NCBI GenBank assembly: GCA_026874595.1
Contig: CM049306.1
Location: forward strand, 63,124,019-63,188,018
Length of the DNA: 64,000 nucleotides
Direction: 5' to 3'
DNA from: Sipunculus nudus
Lineage: Eukaryota; Annelida; Sipuncula; Golfingiida; Sipunculidae
Part shown: one piece after another, positions 1 to 11,385 of the stretch
Numbering within the stretch: the first letter of the stretch is position 1
Layout: each line of letters starts with the position of its first letter
The notes under the pieces: model-generated
What the model saw: only the letters and a program-made list of their open reading frames with translations
Databases searched by the model: none
Told to the model about the DNA's origin: nothing
Position numbers and translations under genes: made by a program

Positions 1-197
1 CAGTCTGCACCTTACGACATGTCATCCCCAGAACGATTCTGCTCTGACTAACTATCCCCTGACGGCACTTAACAACTGTGTAAAGGGTAAATTAGAGATC
101 CGATGAAGAAATATCAAGGCCATAGGTCTAGTCAAAATTATTTCCTATTTGAAAAAAACTTAAATATTTAAATATAAAAGGTAAAGTTAGAAATCAT
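1..197. other. Unassigned flank left of gypsy copy 1
   Basis: I see no gene or repeat here. It is AT-rich sequence just outside the terminal GTAACA/TGTTAC-type end of the LTR that begins at 198. Confidence 0.4.
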
Positions 198-1262
198 TGT
201 TACGGAACCTAATACTAACAGATCACGTATGCGTGATGAACACAAATTTTGTAATGGAGATAAAAAACAAATCAGATTCTGTAACACTAGGCAGCGTGAA
301 ATGTCTAGGGAAATGAATAAAGAAGTCTTGAGAAGTGGGGTTTTTTTTGTTAACAAATAACTATAATTTATTCTTAAAACAACCCTAACAATATAATACA
401 CTAAATAAATACAATTATACAGTAAAACAGCGTTATAGCAACAAGTAAATACAATCACACAGAAAGATAATGGTACAGTACCTGGATACCAATACCGTCA
501 CCACGAAAAGTCCTTTAAATGTAAACTCTCGGAGAATGACTGTCCTGTGGAAAGTTCTTTCAACAACCCAGAAAGTAAACTGACGTCCAAATGTATAAAA
601 TCCAGGAGAAGGTCTTTGAAAATGTATAATTGCCGCATTCGTCGGATAAGGTCTTAGAATCTGACAGACGCTTCTGCGTCCGCTGGAATCGTCTCTGCTG
701 TCTGCCCTACCGTTCTAAAAAACAGCCCCTTTATATACCTTCACACCCCAAGCCAGGAATTTTCCACTTCTCGATCAGTCTATAAGGTCTTTCACAACGC
801 GCGTTACAGGAATTCTCTAGAAAGACATAGCCGTGTGTCTCTACACACCAGGCTCATCATGTGACCCACGACCAGGCGTGAAAGCTCAAGGCTCACATGA
901 CAACGAAAGTCCAACCAGTACGGATTAAACATAAAATGCAACACGCGGCCAGACACGAGTGCCACAGCAGGAGTAACGACGTGTTACATAATAAAAGAGC
1001 ACCTGAAACATCATCGTGAATAAATTCCTATTAATTCTCCGTAATACTTCATACCCGTTGGTGTGTGTGTTTCCGAGTGTGTGTGTTTGTTCACCACATG
1101 ATGTTCATATAAGAAAATGTGTTACAACCTGTTCAGCAGAGGCCATTATTAACAACCTGTCCAACCTGTACGGATTACATAATAAAATGCAAAACGCGGC
1201 CAGACACGAGTGCCACAACAGGAGTTACGCCCGTGTCACATAATAAAAAGAGCCATGTAACA
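198..1262 (-). repeat. 3' LTR of gypsy copy 1
   Basis: On the minus strand it starts TGTTAC (1262) and ends GTAACA (198), the same short inverted termini as the solo LTR at 42902-43774. Its U5-side block, with the phrase CCTAGACATTTCACGCTGCC, recurs at about 4850, 15540, 23300 and 43670. At about 1065 bp it is longer than the 873-bp solo LTR. Part of the excess is an internal duplication in U3: about 910-985 is repeated at about 1165-1240, both carrying ACGCGGCCAGACACGAGTGC. Confidence 0.85.
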
Positions 1263-1273
1263 CTCCCCCTCCT
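1263..1273 (-). promoter_or_regulatory. Polypurine tract of gypsy copy 1
   Basis: On the minus strand this reads AGGAGGGGGAG directly before the LTR start TGTTAC. It is the expected primer for plus-strand cDNA synthesis. The identical tract sits at 25531-25541 in copy 2. Confidence 0.8.
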
Positions 1274-1281
1274 GTAAGAAA

Positions 1282-1310
1282 AAAGAAAGTTTTCACGGAA
1301 AACTTTCTTT
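1282..1310 (-). other. Hairpin upstream of the polypurine tract (copy 1)
   Basis: AAAGAAAGTTTTC and its perfect complement form a 13-bp stem around a 3-nt loop, about 10 bp from the polypurine tract. The same hairpin with a different loop occurs in copy 2 (25496-25524). Its role is unknown; a 3'-end RNA structure is one possibility. Confidence 0.7.
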
Positions 1311-1385
1311 TTGCGAACACAATCACTAAAATTTTACAACATCTTAAAAATCATCTTATTTACAACATAACATAAACATCCTGTT

Positions 1386-2735
1386 TACAACATTTCATAA
1401 ACATCTCGACAAGCAAACAGCAAGAACATTGTCTTTCCCTTTAATGTGTATGATATAAAGATTGTAATCATGTAAGAACAAACTCCATCTCAACAATCTT
1501 TGATTTTTACACTTCAACTTGTTCATGAACGTAAGGGGATTGTGATCACTGAAGACAATCATAGGCCTGACTGATGAAGTAACATAAACTTCAAAATGTT
1601 GCAACGCCAAAATCAAAGCCAAACATTCTTTTTCAATAGTGGAGTAGTTTTTCTGATTTGCATTAAAATTTCTTGAGAAATAACAAATTTGATGATCTAT
1701 GCCATCATTGCCTTCTTGTAACAACACAGCACCAGCAGCAGTATCACTAGCATCTACAGCTCACTTAAAAGGTACTGAAAAGTCTGGAGCTGCTAAAACT
1801 GGGGAACTTAGCAGAATTGCTTTCAAATTCTGAAATGCATTTTCACACTGATCACTCCATACAAACTTTTGTTTCTTCTTTATCAAACTAGTCAAAGGTT
1901 CAGCTACAGCAGAAAAATTTGGACAGAACTTCCTGTAGTATCCAACCATACCAAGAAAACGTATTATTTGCTTTTAGTTTTCTGGTCTAGGAAATGCAGA
2001 AATAACACTTATTTTAGCATCAACAGGTTTGACCTGACCCTGCCCTACAATATGACCCAAAAATGTTACCTGTGCATGACAAAACTCAGATTTTACTAAG
2101 TCGACGGTCAGACGTGCTTCACTGAGTCTTTCGAAGAGGTCGCGAAGAATTTGCAGCTGTTTCTCCCAGGTGTCGCTGTACACGATGAGGTCATCAATAT
2201 ATGCGTCACAGCCCTGAATGTCCTGGACAACCTTATGGATGAGGCGCTGGAACGTGGCTGGCGAGTTCTTCATGCCAAACGGCATAACTTTATACTGGTA
2301 CAGTCCTTGCGGCGTCACAAATGCGGACACTTCTTTCGCTAGTTCTGTCAGCGGGACTTGCCAGAATCCTTTTAGCAAGTCAAACTTGGAGACATACCTG
2401 GAGCTACGGACTCTATCAATACAAACATCGAACCTCGGAATCGGGAACGTGTCTGTCTTGGTGACAGAGTTCAGTTTTCGATAATCTGTGCACATACGGT
2501 AACTTCCATCAGGTTTTGGCACAAGAATGCATGGTGAACTCCAGTTACTGTTAATAGGTTCAATAAAATCATTGTCCAGCAAATATTGAATCTCATCCTG
2601 TAGATACCTTTGCTTTTCTGGATTCAGTCTATATGGATGATGCTTGACTGCGCTTGCCTCGCCAACATCGACGTCATGGCACAACATGTTAGTTCGCGTT
2701 GGAATGTCACTAAACAAAAGTTCATAATTCCGCCG
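1386..2735 (-). pseudogene. gypsy pol remnant: reverse transcriptase and RNase H
   Basis: The minus strand encodes the RT and RNase H parts of a gypsy Pol, which copies element RNA into DNA in cytoplasmic particles. In the RT stretch (to 1974), KFDLLKGFWQVPL carries the first catalytic Asp, VMPFGMKNSPATFQ follows, and YIDDLIVYS is the catalytic box (about residue 183 of the open frame). LGHIVGQG marks the end of the palm. After a stop at about 1971 the thumb continues (MVGYYRKFCPNFS). A second stop at about 1758 precedes RNase H with STIEKECLALILALQHF and FSDHNPL, ending near DNVLAVCLSRCL. No true start exists: the open frame begins at a GTG in LTR-derived sequence. Protease and integrase are absent. 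It is a pseudogene because of two in-frame stops and the missing domains. Confidence 0.9.
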
Positions 2736-2920
2736 GGAATTTTCCACTTCTCGAACAGTCTATAAGGTCTTGCACAACACGCGTTTCAGGAATTCTCTAG
2801 AAAGACATAGCCGTATGTCGCTACACACCAGGCGCATCACGTGACCCACGACCAGGCGTGAAAGCTCAAGGCTCACATGACAACGAGAGTCCAACCAGTA
2901 CGGATTAAACATAAAATGCA
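2736..2920 (-). repeat. Partial gypsy LTR (U3 piece)
   Basis: Nearly the same sequence as 756-945 of the left LTR, cut at both ends. The left cut fuses U3 to RT; the right cut is at about 2920, where similarity stops. It is the remnant of the 5' LTR. Confidence 0.85.
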
Positions 2921-4544
2921 AGTTCATGAAGTTTTCCTGACATTTCCAGAATGGACCAATGAGGAAAGGATTAGATTTTCGAGTGGATCCGGCATATGAT
3001 CCGGATCCAGGAACGTCTTCAAGGAATATTTACAAATATAGAGTAACTTATGCACAATTGAACCATGGAATATGGGCCGAATAAATGAATACAGAACCGG
3101 GTAGGGGAGCATCCCACAATGGGGACGCCCGAAGGGGCTAAGGCTAACATTTCTGAGATTGCAGACTTCTAATTTATTATATAAGTTAAACATTTCGAAT
3201 ATCAATTCAAGCATCAACAATCAAGTAAGGAATAGGAAATGAAATATCCAAAAACCGCAGACTATAACTATGTCATAAAGCCAATATTACAGGCTGTTAG
3301 CACTTAATTCGTTCGAGGATGAAATAACATGATGATCAAAATCAACAACGGTTCCGGGAATTTTGTTACCAAGGGGTTGCCCGATTACATGTTATGTCAA
3401 AGAAAATTCAACATTAGGGGTTTACTGAGACAGTAACTTTAATGTTAACATGAATTTTATCACAAATAGATAAATAAACAGCTATTATTAATACACACAA
3501 ACTTTAAAAGAATTTATTGTAGGGAAAAGAGGTGAATCACTTTTGTCTATCTGTAGATCAAGGGTGACCTGACGTTTCCAAACATCAGGGTTACTTGGCG
3601 GTCTGTTAACGAATATGACTGAACAGGGGATGAGTGAAGCACGGTTAACTTAGGAGGTAAACTTGAGGTGAAATTAGCTTAAAGTTGGACCATTTAGGCT
3701 GCACAGGCCCTTATAGGCTTATACTATAATGTGGTAAGTGCAACTTCCCCTTGAAACCAAATTTATTATAATAATTCGGATGGCTGGGATTTACTGTCCA
3801 CACTCTTTAAGAGGGCCCCTTTTCGAACTCTTTAGCTAAAGGTTGAGTGAATTTGGGCAACTTGATATTCTGTGCACATTTTCTTTGCTAATTTTCTTTT
3901 CTTTGCTGACGAAACTTCCTATTTAACATATCTAAGCCTTATTTATGATATTTTTAGGTTACAAAATACTAATGACATTATCATGGTTATAAGCTAGTAT
4001 TATAATTTATTGTGGTATCTTTCTGTATTCATCTATGTGGGGTTACATTAAATAGTATAAAACTCACCGTATTTTGCTCTTTGTTTAGCAACCACAGGGA
4101 ATACAAAGGTACAGCATTGTATGGCTTTCAGTATGTTTGGCCTTTTGGAATTTTTTACCCTAAACTTCCATTTCTATCTGCACAAGGGGCTGGGGCGTGG
4201 ATACTTTTAACTTACCATAAGCCTCTAATGGATTATGACTGGTGTGGGAATGCGGGAATGAAGTTCATCAGCGGTCATACACACAGGCACTCGTTTCCAG
4301 CACTAAAATGGCCTAGAAACCGAAAACACATTGAGTATGGGCGATATACCCATTATAAAAGAACAAGGTAATGAACTCCACCGCTACGCGGGCAGGACAA
4401 CTTTTTTTCACAAGTCCGAATTCCGGAGAATTATCCGCTTCACAAGCATGATCGCGCGCCTTTTTGTTGAAAACATCTTTAATCACAAGATTAAACTTCC
4501 AAATATAAAAGTTCCAAACACTAACCAGTTATAGATCTTCTTGT
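2921..4544. other. Intergenic, no gene recognised
   Basis: AT-rich sequence. The longest plus-strand open stretch (4012-4371, about 119 codons) has no motif I recognise and no coding-like context. I see no clear repeat here. Confidence 0.35.
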
Positions 4545-4921
4545 AGCGGATTTTATATAGTCTTCAGTTTGCCTTTGGGATCACTACCAGAACTTCACTT
4601 TAGGATTACAACAGGTTGATTTCGTGATTGATTTGGATTATTTCTCTCTAAGAAAATTTATGTGAACTGTTCATCTGGATTATACGTTTTTAAAGGATTT
4701 GTTGTCGCTGTGACAGTGGTGGTATCCAGGTAGTGTACACTTTATTTATTATACTGTGTAACTATATTAATTGGCTGTTGTACTGTTGTAATTATTTGTT
4801 AACCAAAAAAAAAACTTCTTTATTTATTCCCCTAGACATTTCACGCTGCCTAGTGTTAGAGAATCTAATTTTTTTATCTCTGTAACAAAATTTACATGAT
4901 CTTATTTTTATCTATCTCCGT

Positions 4922-4925
<4 letters not shown>
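4545..4925 (+). repeat. gypsy LTR fragment (3' half)
   Basis: It matches the 3' half of the solo LTR: GGTCTTCAGTTTGCC-like start, GCTGTGACAGTGGTGGTATCC, the conserved CCTAGACATTTCACGCTGCC block and a terminal CCGTAACA. The 5' part is missing. The end abuts a TA microsatellite. Confidence 0.85.
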
Positions 4926-4993
<68 letters not shown>

Positions 4994-4997
4994 ATTT
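4926..4997. repeat. TA microsatellite
   Basis: A nearly pure (TA)n run with a few interruptions, starting directly at the GTAACA end of the LTR fragment. Confidence 0.9.
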
Positions 4998-5033
4998 AAA
5001 TAGAGGAATCAAAGTCATACTTCTTGTTCTTAG

Positions 5034-5580
5034 ATACTTTAGATCTGCACAGCGCAAAACACGAACCGTTTACGAAACCAAACAATACGCCATTATATGT
5101 CAACAGCAAATCATACCATCCCCCTGGAATAATTAAAAATGTACCCGAATCAGCCAATAAAGTTTAATAAAATTACAGACAAAGAAAATTCTCATTCATC
5201 TCATTTGACGTCGTTGGTTTCTACCAATCAGTCAACATGTTGGCTCCTTCCTACTCCATCTGATCACGGCAGTGTTTTTAGATTGTACAGGGACGATGGT
5301 CTTGGAATCACGAAGGAAACCAAAAGAAAGGTGGAAGGTATAAAGAAAGACCTCTGTAAAATATTCAATGCACACGGCCTAAAAATCTCAACTGAGGCAA
5401 ACAAAAAGACCGTCGTCTTCATAGAAATAACTTTAGATCTACACAGTGGTAAACTTATACCTTTTACGAAACCAAAAATACGCCATTATATGTCAACAGC
5501 AAATCAAACCACCCTCCTTGAATCATCAAAAATATACCCGAATCAGTTAATAAATTTGATTCCTCTCTTTGTATACTTAT
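5034..5580 (+). pseudogene. Reverse transcriptase fragment, YRDD type, with duplicated end
   Basis: The plus frame from about 5139 holds LYRDDGLGI, then a basic helix-like stretch (KRKVEGIKKDLCKIFNAHG), then FIEITLDLHSGK and a KPKIRHY segment. This order (catalytic-box variant, basic helix, FLD-like motif, KP-rich end) is that of the RT palm/thumb of Penelope-like or related retroelements; the exact class is unsure. About 120 bp of the 3' part (5434-5560) is present a second time upstream (5034-5160), diverged and out of context. No other domain is visible. It is a broken relic. Confidence 0.6.
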
Positions 5581-5646
5581 AAAGCTCTGGTGTCATACCA
5601 TATAGAGCACTCCACTCTAGCAGTTGTTTATTGCAGTTAACCATTA

Positions 5647-5649
<3 letters not shown>

Positions 5650-5708
<59 letters not shown>
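5650..5708. repeat. TA microsatellite
   Basis: About 29 TA units. Confidence 0.95.
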
Positions 5709-5709
<1 letters not shown>

Positions 5710-5910
5710 ATAAATTCAATTACAGCTTTTGTTTCGAAATGGTATCAACCTGTCGACATGGACTAAGGGCGCCCAACCATGTGAAAAAAAAAACCCGCTA
5801 ACGCTGTTATTGAATTTCAGTAACCTGATGAACCGATCAGGCAAAACCGTCGGTGGTGACTCAGGTCAATCACATATACCTGGATATGTCATTCTCTGTT
5901 GATAAACACA

Positions 5911-6265
5911 GAGCGCTGTATAACTGCTGCAATTATCGGAAAGGTCCACGAACTGAATCACACTCCTCCGTGACGGTGGAATATTTCTCTCTCCTCTCGA
6001 CTCTAAACTCAGCCCCCGATCTATAACTTTTCACCTCAAGCCGAGAACTTTCCATTTCACGAACAATCCAAAGAACGCATCAAGACATGCGCTCATAGAG
6101 CGCGAATAGCCCAGAATATTCAAGATTAGCACGAACGCTGTGTCCATACACATCAGAGTTCAACCAATGCGGATTACACCGAGCCAGCACCCGGTCAGGC
6201 GAGTTTGAAACAGTAACGAGCCACGCCCGCGCGACACGAATCAAGTGTGAACAACACGTGTAACA
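5911..6265 (-). repeat. gypsy LTR fragment (5' half)
   Basis: On the minus strand it starts TGTTAC at 6265. It carries the U3 block with GCGCTCTATGAGCGC-like sequence and the GGACCTTTCCGATAATTGCAGC block, then stops near 5911. The U5 half is missing. Its start directly abuts a short TA run at 6266-6285. Confidence 0.75.
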
Positions 6266-6285
6266 CTATATATATATATATATCG

Positions 6286-6699
6286 TATTAGACCATATCC
6301 TTTATTAGACCATAAATCGATTCTAACAATATGTCTTGTATTCAAACATTGGATTTGAATTATTATTTCAATATCCCTTGAACCAACGGTCTCTCACGAG
6401 TCGCAAATGCCATTCGACGAAATCCACGACACTTTGCTGACCGGCGGAGCAAATTGTCAGATAACTTTACCCAATACTAGTATATGTTTCTCACGGGCGG
6501 TGCTCAAAAAGTGGCGTGTGTTTTTACCAGTGCATTCAATAGAATCTTTTAAGTTAATAGTATAAGGCCCAAAAAAGAAACAAGTGGCCCGTGGGCCATG
6601 ACGCTCAGCTGAATTCAAGGAATGTTGAACAATGAGCAAAATGACTGCCAGAGTGCAAACAAATCATGAATTTTGTGAAGAGTCCTTAGAAATGGGTTT
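6286..6699. other. Intergenic, no gene recognised
   Basis: I see no coding or repeat signal that I can name. The array below starts at about 6700. Confidence 0.3.
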
Positions 6700-9600
6700 C
6701 ATTGGGCTTTTGGACAGATGACAACTTCATTTGAAGGTCTCATAAATATAAAAAAAAAATTGAAAAAAATACAGGTAGTGCCACCAGTGCAGGAACTGAT
6801 GACACTCCATTATCAATATATATCCAAAGAATCATGGCTATCAAGGCATTAGTTATTCAGATACTGAAGCTTTTGTTTGTATCAAATTTTTAATTATTCA
6901 CATGTGTATTTATGAGCCCTATAGCTCGGAGAATATGGGTAACAGAAACCTAATTTCAGGTTTCCAAGGAGATTTCTCCCTGGATGTCAAGTAAGAAGAT
7001 TCTAGGTTTAGAAGTTACAGTTTGTGGCATGTTAACAGATTACCACTTAAATGAATGTCTCATAAAATGAGAAAAAATGCCTAAAAAATTGAAAAAAATA
7101 CAGGTGGCGCCACCAGTTTGCAGGAACTGATGGAATACTCCATGATCAATATGCCTGCAAAAAATCATGGAGATCAATCCTTTAGTAATTCAGATACTGG
7201 AGCTTTTGTATCAAATTTTTAATTCTTCTGAGGGGTACTTACTACGAAGGATATGGGTAACAGAGACCTAATTTCAGGTTTTCAAAAAGATTTTTTTCAT
7301 AGATCTCCCTGGATATTAGGTTTGAAGATTTCAGGTCCAGTGGTTACAATTTTTGCCCTATTAACAGATGACAGTTTCATTGCAGGTCTGAAAAAAAAGA
7401 GAAAAAAATTCATAAAAATTGGAAAAAATACAGATGGCGCCACCAGTATGCAGGAAGTGATGGAACATCCAATGATCAATATTCATGCAAAGTATCATGG
7501 TGATCAATGCAGTAGTTATTCAGATACTTGAGCTTTTGTATCAAATTTTGCATTTTGCATTATTCTAGGGGGTACTTTGGAGCCCCATAGCTCGAAGGAT
7601 ATGGGAAACAGAGACCTAATTTCAGGTTTACAAGTAGATTTTTCATGGACCTCCCTGAGTATAAAGTTTTTAGATTCCAGGTCCAGTGGTTACGAATGTC
7701 CCCTGTTAATAGATGACAGTTTCATTGAGGTCTGAAAAAAAGAGAAAAAAATTTGTAAAAATTCGAAAAAATACAGGTGGCACCACCAGTCTGCAGGAAA
7801 TGATGGAACATCCCATGATCAATATTCATGCAAAGAATCATGGTGATCAATGCAGTGGTTATTCAGATACTTGAGCTTTTGAATCAAATTTTGCATTATT
7901 CTGGGGGGTACTTCGGAGCCCTCTGGCTCCAAGGATATGGGTAACAGAGACCTAATTTCAGGTTTTCAAGGAGATTTTTTCATAGATCTCCCTGGATATT
8001 AGGTTTGAAGATTCCAGGTCCAGTGGTTACAATTTGTGCCCTGTTAACAGATGACAGTTTCATTGCATGTCTGAAAAAAATACAGGTGGCGCCACCAGTA
8101 TGCAGGAAGTGATCGAACATCCCATGATCAATATTCATGCAAAGAATCATGGTGATCAATGCAGTGGTTATTCAGATACTTGAGCTTTTGTATTAAATTT
8201 TGCATTATTCTAGGGGGTACTTCGGAGCCCCATAGCTCAAAGGATATATGTAACAGAGACCTGATTTCATGTTTTCAAGGAGATTTTTCAGGGACCTCAC
8301 TGGATGTTAAATTTGAAGATTCCAAGTCCAGTGGTTACGATATATGCCCTGTTAACAGATGACAGTTTCATTGAGGTTAGAAAAAAAAGAAAAAAAAAAT
8401 TATAAAAAATTGAAAAAATATAGATGGCGCCACCAGTCTGCAGGAGGTGATGGAACATCCAATGATCAATATTCATGCAAAGAATCATGGTGATCAATGC
8501 AGTGGTTATTCAGATACTTGAGCTTTTGTATCAACTTTTGCATTATTCTAGGGGGTACTTCGGAGCCCAATAGCTCCAAGGATATAGGTAACAGAGAACT
8601 TATTTCAGGTTTTCAAGGAGATTTTCATGGACCTCACTGGATGTTAGGTTTGAAGATTCCATACCCAGTGGTTACGATTTGTGCCCTGTTAACAGATGAC
8701 AGTTTCATTGAGGTTTGAAAAAAAAAGAGAAAAAAATTTATAAAAATTTGAAAAAATTTAGATGGCGCCACCAGTCTGCAGGAGGTGATGGAACATCCCA
8801 TGATCAATATTCATGCAAAGAATCATGGTGATAAATGCAGTGGTTATTCAGATACTTGAGCTTTTATATCAAATTTTGCATTATTCCGGGGGGAACTTCG
8901 GAGCCCCATAGTTCCAAGGCTATAGGTAACAGAGAACTAATTTCAGGTTTTCAAGGAGATTTTTCAAGGACCTCACTCGATATATTAAGTTTGAAGATTC
9001 CATACCAGTGGTTACGATTTATGCCCTGTTAACAGATGACAGTTTCATTGAGGTTTGAAAAAATAGAGAAAAAAATTTATAAAAATTTGAAAAAATATAG
9101 ATGGCGCCACCAGTCTGCAGGAGGTGATGGAACATCCCATGATCAATATTCATGCAAAGAATCATGGTGATCAATGCAGTGGTTATTCAGATACTTGAGC
9201 TTTTGTATCAAATTTTGCATTATTCTAGGGGGGTACTTCGGAGCCCCATAGCTCCAAGGATATAGGTAACAGAGAACTAATTTCAGATTTTCAAGGAGAT
9301 TTTTCATGGACCTCTCTGGATATTAAGTTTGAAGATTCCAGGTCCAGTGGCTACGATTTGTGCCCTGTTAACAGATGACAGTTTCATTGCAGATCTGGAA
9401 AAAAAAGAGAAAAAAAAAAAAATAGAAAAAATAGGAAAAACTACAGGTGGCACCACCAGTCTGCAGGAAGTGATGGAACATCCCATGATCAACATTCATG
9501 CAAAAAATCATGGTGATCAAGGCAGTAGTTATTCAGATACTGAAGCTCTTGTATCAAATTTTGCATTTTTCTGGGGTGTACTTTAGAGACCGATAGCTTG

Positions 9601-9715
9601 GAGATAATGGGTAACAGAGACCTAATTTCAGGTTTCCAAGGAGATTTTTCATGGACCTCCCTGGATGTAAAGTTACAAGATTCCAGGTCCAGTGGTTACG
9701 ATTTGTGCCTTGTTA
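6700..9715 (+). repeat. ~338-bp tandem repeat array, nine units
   Basis: The anchor GGCGCCACCAGT recurs at about 6779, 7108, 7437, 7788, 8086, 8425, 8763, 9101 and 9447; the spacing is mostly 329-349 bp, with one short 300-bp unit. Most units have the palindrome GGTGGCGCCACC or a one-base variant, an A-rich tract, and ATGATCAATATTCATGCAAA. The leftmost units are the most diverged. Short open frames here are repeat artefacts. Confidence 0.9.
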
Positions 9716-9767
9716 ACGGACGGCCGGGCGGCCAGACGGACGGACGCCGGACAAAGGGTGATCGCTA

Positions 9768-9797
9768 TAGCTCAGATGACTTTCAGTCAGGTGAGCT
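9768..9797 (+). other. 3'-terminal hairpin of the 338-bp element
   Basis: AGCTCA-GATGAC and GTCAGG-TGAGCT form an imperfect 12-bp stem (two internal mismatches) around TTTCA. The inverted copy near 46460-46490 keeps the stem with substitutions, including a C-G to T-G wobble. A 3' hairpin followed by CTAA resembles Helitron/Helentron ends. Confidence 0.55.
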
Positions 9798-9802
9798 AAT
9801 AA

Positions 9803-10078
9803 AAAGGTATGGTTCTCAGGCACCGCCCGCATAAATTTTAACCACCGCAACATTTTTATTTTGGTTTTCATCCTACAATATGATAAAATAATACAATTTT
9901 AATACGATTTCCTTTGTTGCGTAATGTTTTGCCTGTTTAGCGGGGAAAAAAACTTTTATCTTCATGCTTTTCCCTGATCATATGACATTTATATCGAAAC
10001 ATACAAAAAAGGTCACAAATAAAATACCGCCCGCCCGCATTGATTTCTGAAAAAAGTGCCTGAGAACCAAACCTTTTA
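9803..10078. mobile_element. Possible MITE: short inverted repeats 275 bp apart
   Basis: AAAAGGTATGGTTCTCAGGC at about 9803 is mirrored by GCCTGAGAACCAAACCTTTT at about 10057-10077. The inner sequence is AT-rich with no open frame. No clear target duplication is seen, so the call is tentative. Confidence 0.4.
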
Positions 10079-11325
10079 ATTTTTTGGGCCTAATAAAATT
10101 ATTTTTAAGATAAAGAAAACAACGATCGAGGAATTTCCGCTGTTTTTTTTCAATTTGACACACAGAGACCCGCTTCTATTCTAAGCATTCTGATTGTCGA
10201 GTGTTTATTTGCATAAAGTCTGCCCTCGCAATTGGTACTGGGACGCAACCCGGAAAACGGTGTCATTCAGAAGTTCGTAGTAAAGGACACGCCCGGGCGC
10301 AATCAATTTCATTATTACCAGTTAAGACGAGAAAGATTGTCCGCCGACATTTTGAGCGTATTCATATTTTTTAGTGATGTTGAAACTGATATTCCCCGAC
10401 GATCTGTTGATTTATGAAGTGACATATTGTATTTTCAGAGGGTTTCTGGTTTTCCCAAGGTAGTAACGTCAATGTACCCGGAAAGAGCTCCAGGGGAGCA
10501 GCACATAAGACGTAACAGCCATTGACCATATGACCTAACCATCAGCAAGTAATTTCTGCTCAAAGAACTGTGAGGCTCGTAACATCAGAATTTTTCTTAG
10601 TTACCAAAATATGAGTTCCCTGTTGATACGATCAAACGAAAGGACAAACAGACAATTCATATCCTAACCTTTCGGAGGAACTTGGCAGTCTTACGTTAGT
10701 TGTTATTTGCTGAAAAGCTAACAAGCTTTCAATGTGTCAAAACCAACACACGTTTATGAGCATCCCTGGAAGGTGCTGACAGATTTCATACTCGGGTACT
10801 TTTTCGAACCATGTAAATCTCTCAACTGAAGCCGGCAAAATTGTCATATTTTGACGTAACAATTGGCAAACTTTGAAAGGTCAGCAAACTCGCGTGACCT
10901 ATACGGCGCACTTTTGCTAGTTAAATGCAACCGGCCAGAACGCTGATAAGTCGGTGCGAGTACACTGAAAATCCCTCCTACGCTATAATCCGTTGGTTCA
11001 GATGTATTTATTTCGGTGTTAATAGTAATTGCAGTATGGGGGATTCCATCGTATCAATGTTGTGCTGTTCTAGGCTAAGACATGGTCTTTTTTGAGGTTC
11101 TAGGCTTTTTTAGGTGCTTTTATAGCGAAAATAACCTTTCTTTAACCAATATTAATGGGCTTGGGGAAACACTGACATAATGTCACGCCAGCAAATTCAA
11201 AAAGCGAGATGGGTTGAGGATGGTGACCGTAAGTACCGGGTACTGCTTTAGCTTGGCTCATCCCTTCCGTTTTCTTAAAGAGATCCCTTAAAAAATCAAA
11301 GGGGTCGCTCATTACGGTGCAGGCG

Positions 11326-11327
<2 letters not shown>
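10079..11327. other. Intergenic, no gene recognised
   Basis: Mixed-composition sequence with only short open frames and no motif or repeat that I recognise. Confidence 0.35.

Positions 11328-11383
<56 letters not shown>
11328..11383. repeat. TA microsatellite
   Basis: About 28 TA units. It produces an artefactual Ile-Tyr open frame on the minus strand. Confidence 0.95.

Positions 11384-11385
<2 letters not shown>

Larger units (their letters stand above)
198..2920 (-). mobile_element. Ty3/gypsy-type LTR retrotransposon, copy 1 (deleted)
   Basis: Read on the minus strand, this copy runs: broken 5' LTR (2920-2736), RT, RNase H, hairpin, polypurine tract and complete 3' LTR (1262-198). Gag, protease and the 5' side of pol are missing, because U3 sequence joins directly to RT sequence at about 2736. 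No integrase lies between RNase H and the 3' LTR. The LTR matches six other LTR pieces in the window. In-frame stops show it is dead. Assignment to Ty3/gypsy rests on the RT and RNase H motifs and on the RT-RNase H order; the clade within gypsy is not resolved. Confidence 0.85.
6700..9800 (+). mobile_element. Element with ~338-bp tandem core, pearl/Helentron-like
   Basis: About nine tandem units are followed by a GACG-rich stretch (about 9719-9755) and a 3' hairpin (about 9768-9797), ending CTAA. A second copy lies inverted at 46440-47395 with the same 3' segment. A tandem core, tetranucleotide-rich tract and conserved flank match the known plan of bivalve 'pearl' elements, non-autonomous relatives of Helentrons. 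No Rep/helicase is present, so it could not move itself. Family assignment is inference from structure. Confidence 0.6.

Noticed and set aside
4012-4534. Two overlapping open frames of 119 and 67 codons
   Set aside because: No motif, no repeat with RT or Gag features, and no start or splice context; left as intergenic.
7253-9834. Several 60-90-codon open frames on both strands
   Set aside because: Shadows of the 338-bp tandem repeat.
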